Shown: positions 27,035 to 36,881, numbered from the stretch's first letter. The stretch: DNA of 51,631 nt from Candidatus Harrisonbacteria bacterium (GCA_023244835.1 JAHFLN010000003.1:1-51631), one strand, 5' to 3'. The notes: generated from the sequence alone by a model not told the origin. Made by a program: numbers and translations.

Positions 27035-29542
27035 ATGAAAAGAATTCTAAATCAGACCCTATTCGTATATTCACTGGCAATAGTCGGGGTTGTCATGGCG
27101 TTTTCCACATCGGCTTTCGCCGCATCGGGAGTGACGGTAACGCCTGCAACAGGCGGATCGGCTATATCGGCGGATACGGTAGGGGCGTCGTACACGTCCC
27201 TTACGGGACCGGTTCTCTCTGAAGGATCGCAGGGGGATATCGGCGCGGGATCGATTATTTTAAATGTGCCGAGCGGGTTTATATTTGACACAACAGGAAC
27301 AGCTCCGACCGTCATGGTGACGCGTACGTCGGGAAGCGGCGCCGACTCGAGGAATATAAATGGCGTGGCGAGTGGCACGAACGTGGCAATTACCTCGATT
27401 TCCACGACGCAGATCACGTTTACGGTAACAAGCGCGACAAGCAACGGCGTCAAAAATTCGCTTACCTGGCAGGATGTGCGCGTGAGACCGTCAGCCGGAA
27501 CGCCTCTCGCGACAGGAGTCATATCGAAGTCGGGAACGTCAACGCTCACGAATCCGAGCGGGACGGATTACGGGACGTTAGCAGAGGTTGCGGGAGCGCT
27601 TTCGGCGGCGATCGTGGCAAGTCCAGCTTCGCCTATCGAGGCGCCGGGAATGACGACGCTTACGATAACCATGGGCGATATATATGGTAATACTGTCGCC
27701 GATGGGACGGCGGTAGCGCTTACTACCTCATTCGGCACGGTAAGCGGATCGACGACGACGGTATCGGGCGTCGTGACGCGCACGCTTTCGGCAACTGGTA
27801 CGGGAACCGCAGCGCTTTCTATAACAAGCGCAACGACGACAGGAGCGACGGCAATCATATTTCAGGATACGATAGCGCCCGTAATAGCGACGCACGCAAC
27901 TTCGACTGCCGAGGCGACGTCCGCAAGCGGCGCGATGGTGACATATGTCTCTCCCAGTACGTCCGATGCGGTCGATGGCGCGGGTACGGCATCATGCGCA
28001 CCCGCGTCCGGCAGCGCGTTTACGATCGGCACAACGGCCGTAACGTGTTCTGCGGCGGATGCGGCGGGAAATGCGGCGACACAGACGAATTTCAACATAG
28101 TTGTTTCCGATACGACCGCGCCCACGCTTTCCTCGCCATCAAACGTGACTGCGGAGGCATCGAGCGGTAGCGGCGCTAGCGTTTCGTATTCCTCACCGAC
28201 GGCGACGGACGCGGTTGACGGCTCGGTGTCCGTATCATGCGCACCCGCGTCCGGCAGCACGTTTACGATCGGCACAACCGCGGTATCCTGCTCCGCGACC
28301 GATGCGAACGGTAATACGGGAACCTCGTCATTTAATGTGATAGTGGAAGACACCGAGGGCCCGGTTCTTGTTCTGCCGGTAAGCGTTTCAGCAGAAGCGA
28401 CTGGCGCCTCGGGAGCGGCGGTGGCATTTACGGCAAGTGCGAGCGATGCCGTGGACGGCTCGGTGTCCGTATCATGCGCACCCGCGTCCGGCAGCACGTT
28501 TATGATCGGCACAACCGCGGTATCCTGCTCCGCGACCGACTCCGCCATGAATACGACGAGCGGGGGATTTAACGTGACGGTTTCGGATACGACCGCTCCT
28601 TCCCTCGCGTCGCATGCGGACGTCACGGCTATTGCAGGAGGATCTTCGGCAACTGTCACATTCTCGAATCCGACAGCGACTGACGCAGTCGACGCGAGCG
28701 TAACGATCGCCTGCGTTCCCGCGTCTGGTAGCTCGTTTGCAATAGGCACGACGGCCGTCACCTGTACGGCAACGGACGATGCGACTAATTCGGCGCAGTC
28801 CTCATTTAATGTCGTCGTGAGTCCGGCATCGGCCCCGACTGCCACGCCGCCCGCAGGGTCATATGCGTCGTCTCAGTCCGTAGTTCTATCCGCCTCCGGC
28901 GCATCGAATATCCGCTATTCGGAAAACGGATCAGTTCCGACCTGTTCGACAGGGACTCTCTATGCGGGTCCGATAGCCATTTCCCAATCGGAGACGATAA
29001 CAGCCGTCGCATGTTACCCGTATTCGGGGGGAGGAGAAGGAGAAAGCGAATTCATTTCCTCGGCCACCGCATCGTTTGCGTATACGATAACTCCGGGAAG
29101 TGAAGAGTCGTCTCCTGCGTCCTCGGGAGGTTCGGGAGGCAGTGGGAGCGGAGGCGGGGGCGGTACCGTAAGCGGAGGCCCTTCATCTACTCCGACACCC
29201 GCTTCTTCGGGACAGGTATTAGGGGCATCGATCTCATGCGGACCGTTATTAAGCGGCTACTTACAATTCGGAGGAGGGAATGACCTTGCTGAAGTGCGCA
29301 AGCTTCAACAATTCCTGACGGAACAAGGCTTTCGTGTTTCCGTAACGGGTATATATGGCCGCCTGACGCGCGCGGCAGTGAAGATGTTCCAGGAAAAGCA
29401 TAAGGAGCAGACGCTTATGCCGTGGGCTCCGTACGGTGTTAATCAAAACGAAGGGACGGGTAGCGTGTACAAGACGACATTGCGGTGGATTAATATGATA
29501 CACTGCCCCGAACTGAATCTGCCGATGCCGCCTCTTCCCTAA
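27035..29542 (+). CDS. Exported multi-domain protein: HYR repeats, chitobiase/HEX C-terminal-like domain, peptidoglycan-binding domain
   Basis: Repeated DTTAP...A.A.D.VDGSVSVSCAPASGSTFTIGTTAVSCSATD units; ASNIRYSENGSVPTCSTGTLYAGPI; LQQFLTEQGFRVSVTGIYGRLTRAAVKMFQEKHKEQ. Confidence 0.85.
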   Translation: MKRILNQTLFVYSLAIVGVVMAFSTSAFAASGVTVTPATGGSAISADTVGASYTSLTGPVLSEGSQGDIGAGSIILNVPSGFIFDTTGTAPTVMVTRTSGSGADSRNINGVASGTNVAITSISTTQITFTVTSATSNGVKNSLTWQDVRVRPSAGTPLATGVISKSGTSTLTNPSGTDYGTLAEVAGALSAAIVASPASPIEAPGMTTLTITMGDIYGNTVADGTAVALTTSFGTVSGSTTTVSGVVTRTLSATGTGTAALSITSATTTGATAIIFQDTIAPVIATHATSTAEATSASGAMVTYVSPSTSDAVDGAGTASCAPASGSAFTIGTTAVTCSAADAAGNAATQTNFNIVVSDTTAPTLSSPSNVTAEASSGSGASVSYSSPTATDAVDGSVSVSCAPASGSTFTIGTTAVSCSATDANGNTGTSSFNVIVEDTEGPVLVLPVSVSAEATGASGAAVAFTASASDAVDGSVSVSCAPASGSTFMIGTTAVSCSATDSAMNTTSGGFNVTVSDTTAPSLASHADVTAIAGGSSATVTFSNPTATDAVDASVTIACVPASGSSFAIGTTAVTCTATDDATNSAQSSFNVVVSPASAPTATPPAGSYASSQSVVLSASGASNIRYSENGSVPTCSTGTLYAGPIAISQSETITAVACYPYSGGGEGESEFISSATASFAYTITPGSEESSPASSGGSGGSGSGGGGGTVSGGPSSTPTPASSGQVLGASISCGPLLSGYLQFGGGNDLAEVRKLQQFLTEQGFRVSVTGIYGRLTRAAVKMFQEKHKEQTLMPWAPYGVNQNEGTGSVYKTTLRWINMIHCPELNLPMPPLP
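28211..28543 (+). repeat. Near-identical tandem HYR-unit DNA repeats
   Basis: GACGGCTCGGTGTCCGTATCATGCGCACCCGCGTCCGGCAGCACGTTTAcGATCGGCACAACCGCGGTATCCTGCTCCGCGACCGA occurs twice (about 28217 and 28457) with one visible mismatch. Confidence 0.85.
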
Positions 29543-29571
29543 GGCCATAGCGCCATAGGATACTGTAAGGG

Positions 29572-30573
29572 ATGAGGCGGATGTTCAAGAAATATTTCAT
29601 CCCGCACGGCGAGAATGGCCATGCCCCGCATTTTCTGCGGGCGGAGACGCTATTAGCGGTAATCGCCCTGCTTATCGTATGCGAAGCTCTTTTCCTCGCG
29701 CGGATTTTCGTTACGGGCGGGCCAGGGAGTATGTTCGCGGAAATACTGCCGTCGTTTCTCGCGAGCGAGGCGAATGCGAGCCGCGCATCCGATGGTATCG
29801 CGCCCCTTGCGGACAATGCGCTGCTTGCGAAGGCGGCGCGCATGAAAGCGGAAGATATGGCCGCAAAGGGTTACTTCGCGCATACGAGTCCAGAAGGAAT
29901 CTCCCCATGGTATTGGCTTACTAAGGCGGGATACGCGTTTTCTTTAGCCGGGGAGAATCTCGCTGTTGATTTTTTCGATTCAAAAGACGTCGCGGATGCG
30001 TGGATGGCTTCGCCTAAGCATCGGGCGAATATCGTGAACGGAAGTTTCACCGAGATCGGCATCGGCCTCGCAACGGGCATGCATGAGGGAAAACAGGCGG
30101 TATTCGTGGTCGAGTTTTTTGGTCATCCGGCCAATAAGCGGGAGATTGCCGTGGCGCCTTCCGTTACTCCGCGCGCAATGCCGTCTGCGCCGGTCGAACA
30201 TAAGGAAAACGCTATTTCGGAGCCTTCTCTACTGTCGGAGAACGAAATAGCCGCAGCCATTCCTAGTGTTGTAGAAGTGGATAAGGAGGTGTCTCCGCCC
30301 GTCGTGGCGAACAAAGAGCCGGTAGGCGGTATGGTTGAGGGTGTATCGCTCGCGCTTACGAGCGCTTCGCCGCGCCGGAGCATGAACGGACTGCTCATTG
30401 CTCTCGCGGTATTGATTATAATCGCAGTCGCAGTGAAAACGCTCGTTTCGGGATATAAGGGTTATGCCCAGAAGCACGATCTCATCGTGAACGGTCTCGT
30501 GATGCTCGTGATCATCGCCTCCGTTATACTCCTGAACGGATACGTGAGCTTCTTTAGTATGTCGATTGTATAG
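29572..30573 (+). CDS. CAP-domain (SCP/PR1-like) membrane protein
   Basis: LLAKAARMKAEDMAAKGYFAHTSPEGISPWYWLTKAGYAFSLAGENLA...AWMASPKHRANIVNGSFTEIGIG; C-terminal TMs. Confidence 0.9.
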   Translation: MRRMFKKYFIPHGENGHAPHFLRAETLLAVIALLIVCEALFLARIFVTGGPGSMFAEILPSFLASEANASRASDGIAPLADNALLAKAARMKAEDMAAKGYFAHTSPEGISPWYWLTKAGYAFSLAGENLAVDFFDSKDVADAWMASPKHRANIVNGSFTEIGIGLATGMHEGKQAVFVVEFFGHPANKREIAVAPSVTPRAMPSAPVEHKENAISEPSLLSENEIAAAIPSVVEVDKEVSPPVVANKEPVGGMVEGVSLALTSASPRRSMNGLLIALAVLIIIAVAVKTLVSGYKGYAQKHDLIVNGLVMLVIIASVILLNGYVSFFSMSIV

Positions 30574-30603
30574 GCGCGACCACGAGAACTGTATTCGCGG
30601 CAG

Positions 30604-31101
30604 TCAGACAAACTTCGCCATTATAAGCATATCGTCGAAGCCATCTTCGTCTTTTATCGCTTGTCTGCGCCTGCCTTCGATCGCGTAACCGAGGCGTTCA
30701 TAGAGATGTATAGCTCCCGTATTTTTAGCGAGCACGTCAAGCTCGATGCGCCGTATTCCTCGTGCCCGCGCGAAATCCTCGGCAGAGCGCATGAGGAGGG
30801 TGCCGATACCCTTACCACGATAGGCTTCCTTGAGAGCGATCGTAAGGTAGGCGTTTCCTTTGAGTTTGCGGAAACGGGGGAATACGAGCGATACGTAGCC
30901 GATAAGCGCGTCTCCGTCGGCCGCGATCAAGGTGTTCATAGTGCGTCTGCTTAAAGCGAGCCGCGCGAGGATATGGAAGCCGCTTTCGTTCCGCTCGTTT
31001 TTTGATATGACGAGATGAGATGCGGTGCTCTCTATCTCGCGTTTGAGTCGGGCAAGGGGAAACGCATGCCGTAATCGGAAGGGAAATAGGGAAATGCCCA
31101 T
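30604..31101 (-). CDS. GNAT-family N-acetyltransferase
   Basis: LTIALKEAYRGKGIGTLLMRSAEDFARARGIRRIELDVLAKNTGAIHLYERLGYAIEGRRR. Confidence 0.9.
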   Translation of the reverse strand: MGISLFPFRLRHAFPLARLKREIESTASHLVISKNERNESGFHILARLALSRRTMNTLIAADGDALIGYVSLVFPRFRKLKGNAYLTIALKEAYRGKGIGTLLMRSAEDFARARGIRRIELDVLAKNTGAIHLYERLGYAIEGRRRQAIKDEDGFDDMLIMAKFV

Positions 31102-31196
31102 ATCTATAAAATAAACCTTATTATAGGCCCTATGCGCAATGCTGAGGGCGATGCCGGTCGGAGAATCGTCATATGATATGGTAGTATGGCAATATT

Positions 31197-31868
31197 ATGG
31201 CGAACATCCTCATAACAGGAGCGGGAAAAGGTATCGGTAGGGCGCTCGCGCGGAAATTCGCCGCGGAAGGTCATACGGTATTCGGCACATACCTGTCGGG
31301 AAACGGCGGGGGGATAGAGGGCTGCGCGGCAGCATTCCGGCTCGATCTGTCGTCGCCTGAAAGCATCGCTTCGTGCGCGGCGGAGCTCGCGAAATTAGGA
31401 AAGAAGATACATATTCTCGTGAATAACGCCGGCGTTCTATTGGACGAGGAAGAGACGCATCTTGTGCCGGAAAAGCTTAGGAAGACCTTAGAAGTAAATA
31501 CAATAGGGACAGCTGACTTTACGGAGCGCATGGTTCCGTTCATAGGGAAGGGCGGGCATATCGTGAACGTCTCTTCAACCGCCGGCTCATTAGAGTTGGC
31601 CGACGACAGCGCGAGCCATTATCCGGGGCATTATCCGGCATATAAGATATCCAAGGCTGCGCTCAATATGTACGCGCGCACGCTCGCGGGTAGGCTTACA
31701 GGACGCATAACGGTATCCTCGGTGCATCCGGGCTGGGTGCGCACGGATATGGGCGGACCGGAAGCGAGCATGTCCCCTGAAGAAGCGGCCGAGGGAATAT
31801 ACGCGCTCGCCGTCGGAGAGCCGGAGACGGGAGGTTTCTGGTTCAAGGGTGAGAGGATTCCCTGGTGA
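31197..31868 (+). CDS. SDR-family NAD(P)-dependent oxidoreductase
   Basis: ILITGAGKGIGRALARKFA, LVNNAGVL, YPAYKISKAALNMYARTLA. Confidence 0.93.
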   Translation: MANILITGAGKGIGRALARKFAAEGHTVFGTYLSGNGGGIEGCAAAFRLDLSSPESIASCAAELAKLGKKIHILVNNAGVLLDEEETHLVPEKLRKTLEVNTIGTADFTERMVPFIGKGGHIVNVSSTAGSLELADDSASHYPGHYPAYKISKAALNMYARTLAGRLTGRITVSSVHPGWVRTDMGGPEASMSPEEAAEGIYALAVGEPETGGFWFKGERIPW

Positions 31869-32416
31869 TGGACAGAGAAACGAGGATGGTGATTCTGGAG
31901 ATCGTCGTAGCGCTCGGAGCGCTCGCATATGTTTTCGGCGCATATCGCGCGGGCGGCCCTATGCCCGCGGCGTTCGATCCGAAAAACGCGGCATATAAGA
32001 TAGAGGGAGAGATGGTACGGCTCGTAAACGGGGTTGCGGAAACGGAAGCCGCGCCGGGATCCGCTTCGATGGTTACAACGCGCTATTTCGGAAACGAGGC
32101 GCGGGGCGATGCGAATCATGACGGTCGGGAGGATCGCGCATTCCTACTTGTGCAGGATGGCGGAGGAACCGGCCTGTTTTACTACGTCGTCGTGGCGCTC
32201 GGGACTCTAGACGGAAAGCCGAGAGTAACTAACGCCTTTTTTGTGGGGGATAGGATCGCGCCGCAATCCACCGAGATACGTGCAGATGCGGGAGAGGTGC
32301 GGGTACATTATGCGGAGCGGAGGCCAGGCGAGCCGATGTCGGCCGATCCGTCAGTGGGGTCTACGCTTTTTCTCAAGGTGACGCCGGAAGGTATCTTAGA
32401 GGGGCTGATGCGCTAG
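31868..32416 (+). CDS. Membrane-anchored hypothetical protein
   Basis: N-terminal TM; overlaps the SDR stop codon (TGATG); contains GDANHDGREDRAFLL. Confidence 0.7.
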   Translation: MDRETRMVILEIVVALGALAYVFGAYRAGGPMPAAFDPKNAAYKIEGEMVRLVNGVAETEAAPGSASMVTTRYFGNEARGDANHDGREDRAFLLVQDGGGTGLFYYVVVALGTLDGKPRVTNAFFVGDRIAPQSTEIRADAGEVRVHYAERRPGEPMSADPSVGSTLFLKVTPEGILEGLMR

Positions 32417-32419
32417 GCA

Positions 32420-32458
32420 TGAAAAACGCCGCCTGATCTAGGAGATCGGACGGCGTTG
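32420..32458 (-). terminator. Intrinsic terminator (minus strand)
   Basis: Minus: CAACGCCGTCCGATCTCCTAGATCAGGCGGCGTTTTTC. Confidence 0.65.
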
Positions 32459-32482
32459 GAAAATCATCGCAAAAACGGGCGA

Positions 32483-33142
32483 TTATGGAGCTCCGATAAG
32501 GCAGGCATGCATGATTCTCAATTGCTGAACGAGGAGCTTGAAGCGCTCAACAAGCGCCTCGTCCGTGATACCCGGAGCATCGATCATCGCCTTCATTATT
32601 TTGAGATGATCATGTGGCGATCCTGGACAGTCATCGGTAGGCGAGGCGTTCGGATCGGGAATCGCAAGCATGCCGATCAGTACCCGATCCTCTTCTTTCG
32701 GCGCAAGATCGGCTAGGAGATCTGCGCGCACATCCTCGAGCTTAAGTCCAAGGTTCATGAGAACCTGGGCCGCGATGCCTTCTTGCTCGCGCAGGAGGCC
32801 AAGCAGGATATGCCCGCTGCCGACATGCATATGCCCGAGGGCATATGCTTCTTCGTCCGCATAAACGAGGGCTTTTTGGGCTCGGGGCGTGAGCGGCAAT
32901 TGCACGTCGACAGTAACCGTTCCGGTAAAGCACTGGACGCACTTCATGGTTTCGGTATGGATGCGTGCGAGCGTAAGCCCGTGCTTCGTGATGATTTTGA
33001 GAGCGGGGCCCGTGAGTATCGTCGTGAGTCCCATAAGCAGATGTTCGGTTCCGATGTATTCGTGGCCGAGGCGCTGGGCCTCTTCGTTCGCGAAGCTCAT
33101 GATACGCTCGGTTTCGGGGGCAAGGGGAAGGGGTTGGGGCAT
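32483..33142 (-). CDS. Stand-alone Clp N-domain protein
   Basis: ANEEAQRLGHEYIGTEHLLMGLT... and LTPRAQKALVYADEEAYALGHMHVGSGHILLGLLREQEGIAAQVL; no AAA+ domain. Confidence 0.88.
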   Translation of the reverse strand: MPQPLPLAPETERIMSFANEEAQRLGHEYIGTEHLLMGLTTILTGPALKIITKHGLTLARIHTETMKCVQCFTGTVTVDVQLPLTPRAQKALVYADEEAYALGHMHVGSGHILLGLLREQEGIAAQVLMNLGLKLEDVRADLLADLAPKEEDRVLIGMLAIPDPNASPTDDCPGSPHDHLKIMKAMIDAPGITDEALVERFKLLVQQLRIMHACLIGAP

Positions 33143-33267
33143 GGAATATTCCTTTCTGGTCGGAGTAGATTGTCGGAGAGCTAACGCGGGGTAGTATGCA
33201 ATAGGTATGATGGCATGTCCATAGAGCGTTCTATTATATACGAGAAAAATGATATGCTTTAAATACT

Positions 33268-33624
33268 ATGAAAAAAGGAATACTGTGGACAATACAAATA
33301 CTTCTCGCGGCGCTCTTTCTCTTCGCGGGGGGCATGAAACTCGCGGCGCCGGCTGCGGAGCTCGCGAAACAGGTGCCGCTTTCGGTCGGCTTCATTCGCT
33401 TTATCGGGGCGGCTGAGATTTTAGGAGCTTTAGCGCTCGTTGTGCCCGGCTGGATGAAGAAATGGCGCGGCCTCACGTTTTATGGGGCGCTCGGTCTCGC
33501 GATCATCATGGTCGGCGCGACGGCGCTCACTGTGGCGGATGGGGGAATCGTCGCGGGACTGTTTCCCGGCGTTGCGGCGATCCTCTGCCTCCTTGTGATG
33601 GACGGTCATCGGCGCGTGCGATAA
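33268..33624 (+). CDS. DoxX-family membrane protein
   Basis: ILLAALFLFAGGMKLAAPAAELAKQVPLSVGFIRFIGAAEILGALALVVPGW. Confidence 0.85.
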   Translation: MKKGILWTIQILLAALFLFAGGMKLAAPAAELAKQVPLSVGFIRFIGAAEILGALALVVPGWMKKWRGLTFYGALGLAIIMVGATALTVADGGIVAGLFPGVAAILCLLVMDGHRRVR

Positions 33625-33643
33625 AGCGCAGTTTGATCGGAAT

Positions 33644-33673
33644 AAAAGCCCCGTCGCTTGGCGGGGCTTTTCG
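33644..33673 (+). terminator. Intrinsic terminator
   Basis: AAAAGCCCCGTCGCTTGGCGGGGCTTTTCG. Confidence 0.75.
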
Positions 33674-33752
33674 TTTGACGCGTATATCGCGGGCGGGGTA
33701 GGGTAGGAGCTGGCGTAGAGGTTTGTCATTTGAAAACTCGAGAGGGGGAGAC

Positions 33753-34286
33753 ATGGCTGATATTCTGGTCGTGCGCCAGTTAGCTCTGGCGGATATGAAA
33801 ACGAAAGGTTCGGATAGCGTGGCAGCGCGCTATCTAGGGCTCATGAGGCGCGTCACGAAGAACGTGCCGCCCGAAGCCGATGTGGATGACATGGTCCGCT
33901 TCATCGCGGGAAGCGTGCCGAACGGATTTTGGATTTTCGGGGGTTTCCTGCGAGGGGAATTCGAACCGGAAGCCGTGCCTGGCTTGCTCGTAAGCGTTGC
34001 AAGCGTCCATATCATTCCGCATGCGTGGACGAAGGTCGCGTGGATCGAGGACGTCGCAACGTTCGCGGAGCATGAGGGACGTGGCTATTCAACGCAGGTA
34101 ATCGAAACGGCGGAGAAATTCATCGCCGAGAAATTTGGAGGACAGTCGCTGTATTGGCAGCGGGTGAGCAGGGAAATGCTTACCTGCGGCGCGCATAACC
34201 GGGAATTTTACGAGCATCGGGGGTTTTCCGTGCGGAATGAGTGCGTTATGCAGAAGCCAGTCGTGCGAGCAGTCTCTGATCCGTAA
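33753..34286 (+). CDS. GNAT-like acetyltransferase
   Basis: AWIEDVATFAEHEGRGYSTQVIETAEKFIAEKFGGQSLYWQ...HNREFYEHRGFSVRNE. Confidence 0.7.
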   Translation: MADILVVRQLALADMKTKGSDSVAARYLGLMRRVTKNVPPEADVDDMVRFIAGSVPNGFWIFGGFLRGEFEPEAVPGLLVSVASVHIIPHAWTKVAWIEDVATFAEHEGRGYSTQVIETAEKFIAEKFGGQSLYWQRVSREMLTCGAHNREFYEHRGFSVRNECVMQKPVVRAVSDP

Positions 34287-34396
34287 GTCCTCGCATCCTT
34301 GCGTCCGGGGCTTTACGGGTGTGGGGGTGTATAGTATAAAAAGCGGTGATATGGAGTGATAGCGGGCCTGGGATTTCAAGCTCGCTATTTTTTTAT

Positions 34397-34431
34397 GAAA
34401 AATGCCGGAGAAGGATTTCCTTCCCCGGCGG
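34397..34431 (-). terminator. Intrinsic terminator (minus strand)
   Basis: Minus: GCCGGGGAAGGAAATCCTTCTCCGGCATTTTTC. Confidence 0.65.
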
Positions 34432-34464
34432 GGTCTATACGCGTTCGAAATTCGAACCGAAGGG

Positions 34465-35190
34465 CTAACCGAGTTCGGTATTCATCGGCTTATGGGCATT
34501 AGGCAGCTCGAGAACTTCGATACCGTTCTGCTTACCTGTCCGGTAGAGTTTCGCCATTTCCCGGAGAACGTCGAGCCATGTCCATCCGTCCTGGGTATCC
34601 CATTGCGGTTGCGTGTCGGGATCATCGGCGATTCGCATGAGATCGCTTTCCGAGATCGCGATGATGCGAGGATGGCGGTGAGTCGTGAGCCGATCCGCTT
34701 TCGGACAGGCCACGGCGACGAGGATTCGGGAGAAGGGATATTCGGGACTCGTGCCGATCACTTCCATATTGCGGAAATAGACGCCAAGTCCCTGACTCTG
34801 CAGGATGAAGCACGATGCTTCGGCAGAGGCAAAGTAGCGCATATGCGCCGCCTGGTCTTCGTCGTCGGGAACAACGATCGCATTTTCATGAGTTTCATCC
34901 CATGCCGTGATAAGCTCGGAAAGAACCGTGCCGAACATATTCGTGAGGGTTTTCCCGAGAAATTCGGATTGCACTTTTTTGCCGAACTTGCCGAAAAGCA
35001 TGATGCTCGTGCTTTCAACGAGCGTTCTCGATGCCATCGCATGAAGCTCTTTGAAGTGTTGGCCGTGCCTGCGGAATAAGGGGATGAAGATCGCGCCCAA
35101 AACGGCTGCCGTAAGGCTGCTCGCGATGAGCACGAGGTCGAAGATGTGAAAGAGCTTCAAACCGTCTGCGAGAAGCGAAATCAGGTTCAC
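34465..35190 (-). CDS. Membrane-anchored hypothetical protein
   Basis: GTG start with GGAGA upstream; VNLISLLADGLKLFHIFDLVLIASSLTAAVLGAIFIPLF TM region. Confidence 0.65.
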   Translation of the reverse strand: MNLISLLADGLKLFHIFDLVLIASSLTAAVLGAIFIPLFRRHGQHFKELHAMASRTLVESTSIMLFGKFGKKVQSEFLGKTLTNMFGTVLSELITAWDETHENAIVVPDDEDQAAHMRYFASAEASCFILQSQGLGVYFRNMEVIGTSPEYPFSRILVAVACPKADRLTTHRHPRIIAISESDLMRIADDPDTQPQWDTQDGWTWLDVLREMAKLYRTGKQNGIEVLELPNAHKPMNTELG

Positions 35191-35405
35191 TGCGTGTCTC
35201 CTTTTGCGGGTGAGGGGTGCTGGATATCGGGGGGGTTCGGCTATGCGCCAATGCTTATCCCGAACGGCGATATAATACAATATTAATAGATTATTAGCAA
35301 GAGATGAGGCGAGAATAATAGACAAAAATAGTATATCGTGATATCGTAGATTCGCTCGCAACAGGTGCGGGCATGCGGTCCATTTCCATGTGAATAGGGG
35401 GCTCT

Positions 35406-36287
35406 ATGAGCAAGTTGACGATCGGCGCGGGAGTGTTTGCCCGCGATATTCCCGAAACGGATGAGAAGCAGTGGGCGGAATACCTCACGGCGCTTGCGAA
35501 GATGGGCGTCGAGTACGCCCAGTTCTTGATGCCGAAAACGGCGAAGGCTGCGCGCCGTTTGGCGCAGATTGCCTGCGAGTGCGGCATCCCGCGCTCGGGA
35601 CTCTTGTGGTGTACGTTCTATCCGACGTGTCCGTGCGGAGAAGACGCGGCAGGGGCGCTTGATGCCCTGAAGCTTGCGATTGAGTGCGGGAACGAGATAT
35701 CGGGCGCGATGGAGGGTTCGCCAAACGTCGACCTCTTCAGCCCGTCCTTGCTGCATGGCCTGGGCAATGCCGGGGGATTTCCGAAGGATTCGGATACAGA
35801 GCGTCAGGTGGGATTTCTGATTGCCGCGATGAATCTTACCCGTGACACACAGGTATCGTTGATTCTCGAACCGTTGAATCGCTTTGAGACGGATGGCCCA
35901 AATACGCTGCATGATGCATGGGAGCTCATCCTGAGAGCCAATGCGCAAGCGGCAATCGGATTGGGTCTGGATAGTTGCCATCAGTTATTCGAGGAGTATT
36001 CGATCACGAATTCGTGGCTGGATAACGCGGCGAATGCGCGACTCATTCACGCGTCGGCGCGGAGTCGGGGATATCTCTCTGACGACGCGATGTACCTGCC
36101 GCATGCTTTCCAGACGGTCGCCCGGAATGAAACGCTGCGAAAGCTTCCGGTCGTTGTCGAGGCGTTTTCGGCCCTGGAGACGAATCCGGGATTTTTCCCA
36201 TATCTCAAGGTTCATCGATTGCCGAAGGTGAGCGCGCTCGAAGTTTTCTCGGCAAGCATCGCATGCTTGAAGACATGGGGAGAATAA
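35406..36287 (+). CDS. Sugar phosphate isomerase/epimerase-like TIM-barrel protein
   Basis: MNLTRDTQVSLILEPLNRFETDGPNTLHDAWELILRANAQAAIGLGLDSCHQLFEE...VVVEAFS. Confidence 0.75.
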   Translation: MSKLTIGAGVFARDIPETDEKQWAEYLTALAKMGVEYAQFLMPKTAKAARRLAQIACECGIPRSGLLWCTFYPTCPCGEDAAGALDALKLAIECGNEISGAMEGSPNVDLFSPSLLHGLGNAGGFPKDSDTERQVGFLIAAMNLTRDTQVSLILEPLNRFETDGPNTLHDAWELILRANAQAAIGLGLDSCHQLFEEYSITNSWLDNAANARLIHASARSRGYLSDDAMYLPHAFQTVARNETLRKLPVVVEAFSALETNPGFFPYLKVHRLPKVSALEVFSASIACLKTWGE

Positions 36288-36318
36288 GCGCGCGAAGTGG
36301 GAAGGAGACGAATACGTT

Positions 36319-36356
36319 CCGGCCGGTGGGGGTTCTCCCCAGCGGCCGTTTTTTAT
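36319..36356 (+). terminator. Intrinsic terminator
   Basis: CCGGCCGGTGGGGGTTCTCCCCAGCGGCCGTTTTTT. Confidence 0.75.
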
Positions 36357-36382
36357 ACGACGATGGTGGTTATAGGATTATA

Positions 36383-36417
36383 TTGACAAATATATAGTAT
36401 ACGTGGTATACTATATA
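36383..36417 (+). promoter_or_regulatory. Promoter overlapped by perfect 12-3-12 inverted repeat
   Basis: TTGACA (36383-36388), TATACT (36407-36412); TATATAGTATAC-GTG-GTATACTATATA at 36391-36417. Confidence 0.75.
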
Positions 36418-36484
36418 AGTGATCATGATATGCCAATCCGCGGAGGACTGGCAGCTGCAGAGTTCCTCGAAAAGGAGTTTCCAA

Positions 36485-36691
36485 GTGAAAGCGAATCGAC
36501 TGATTCTCGGTGTCCTTCTGATTACATTAGCCGTTGTTTGCTCGGGCGGCTGCTGCGCGGCTCGCGCCGGAGCCGGCGTCCATATCGGAGACCGCGGTCG
36601 TCCGACGAAATGGATCGACCGGCAGGGCCCGACGTTCAATGACGAAATTGATCGGGCCCCGTTCGTTCCCGTCACTTCAATCACGTTCTGA
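36485..36691 (+). CDS. Small exported protein, possible lipoprotein
   Basis: GTG start with AAGGAG upstream; VKANRLILGVLLITLAVVCSGGCC signal/lipobox-like. Confidence 0.55.
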   Translation: MKANRLILGVLLITLAVVCSGGCCAARAGAGVHIGDRGRPTKWIDRQGPTFNDEIDRAPFVPVTSITF

Positions 36692-36726
36692 TCGGAAGCC
36701 GGGTAAAGGAAAGCGAATGGGGCTGC

Positions 36727-36761
36727 GGCGTCTTCCAGATGGAAGGCGCCGTTTTTTGCTC
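36727..36761 (+). terminator. Intrinsic terminator
   Basis: GGCGTCTTCCAGATGGAAGGCGCCGTTTTTTG. Confidence 0.75.
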
Positions 36762-36792
36762 TTTATTTTCGATCGGAAATAAAGAGTATTAA

Positions 36793-36881
36793 TTGACACA
36801 AAGGTATTATTAGTGGCATATTAGGCATGATTTGAGGGCTAGATCATTCACATTATTTCCCTTCGGGAAGGGGTTAAAACG
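36793..36881 (+). promoter_or_regulatory. Promoter and leader, paralogue 1
   Basis: TTGACA...GTGGCATATTAGGCATGATTTGAGGGCTAGATCATT...TCCCTTCGGGAAGGGG; conserved with 37383-37466. Confidence 0.65.

Noticed and set aside
27900-28800. CRISPR-like array
   Set aside because: Repeats are in-frame protein domain repeats of about 240 bp, not short direct repeats with unique spacers; no cas genes found.
27862-28845. 327-aa minus-strand ORF opposite the HYR repeats
   Set aside because: Mirror of the repetitive + strand gene; the repeat pattern simply reflects HYR codons.
34402-35079. 225-aa + strand ORF opposite the minus-strand membrane protein
   Set aside because: The minus frame has a GTG start with SD, TM segments and a downstream terminator; the plus frame has no such support.
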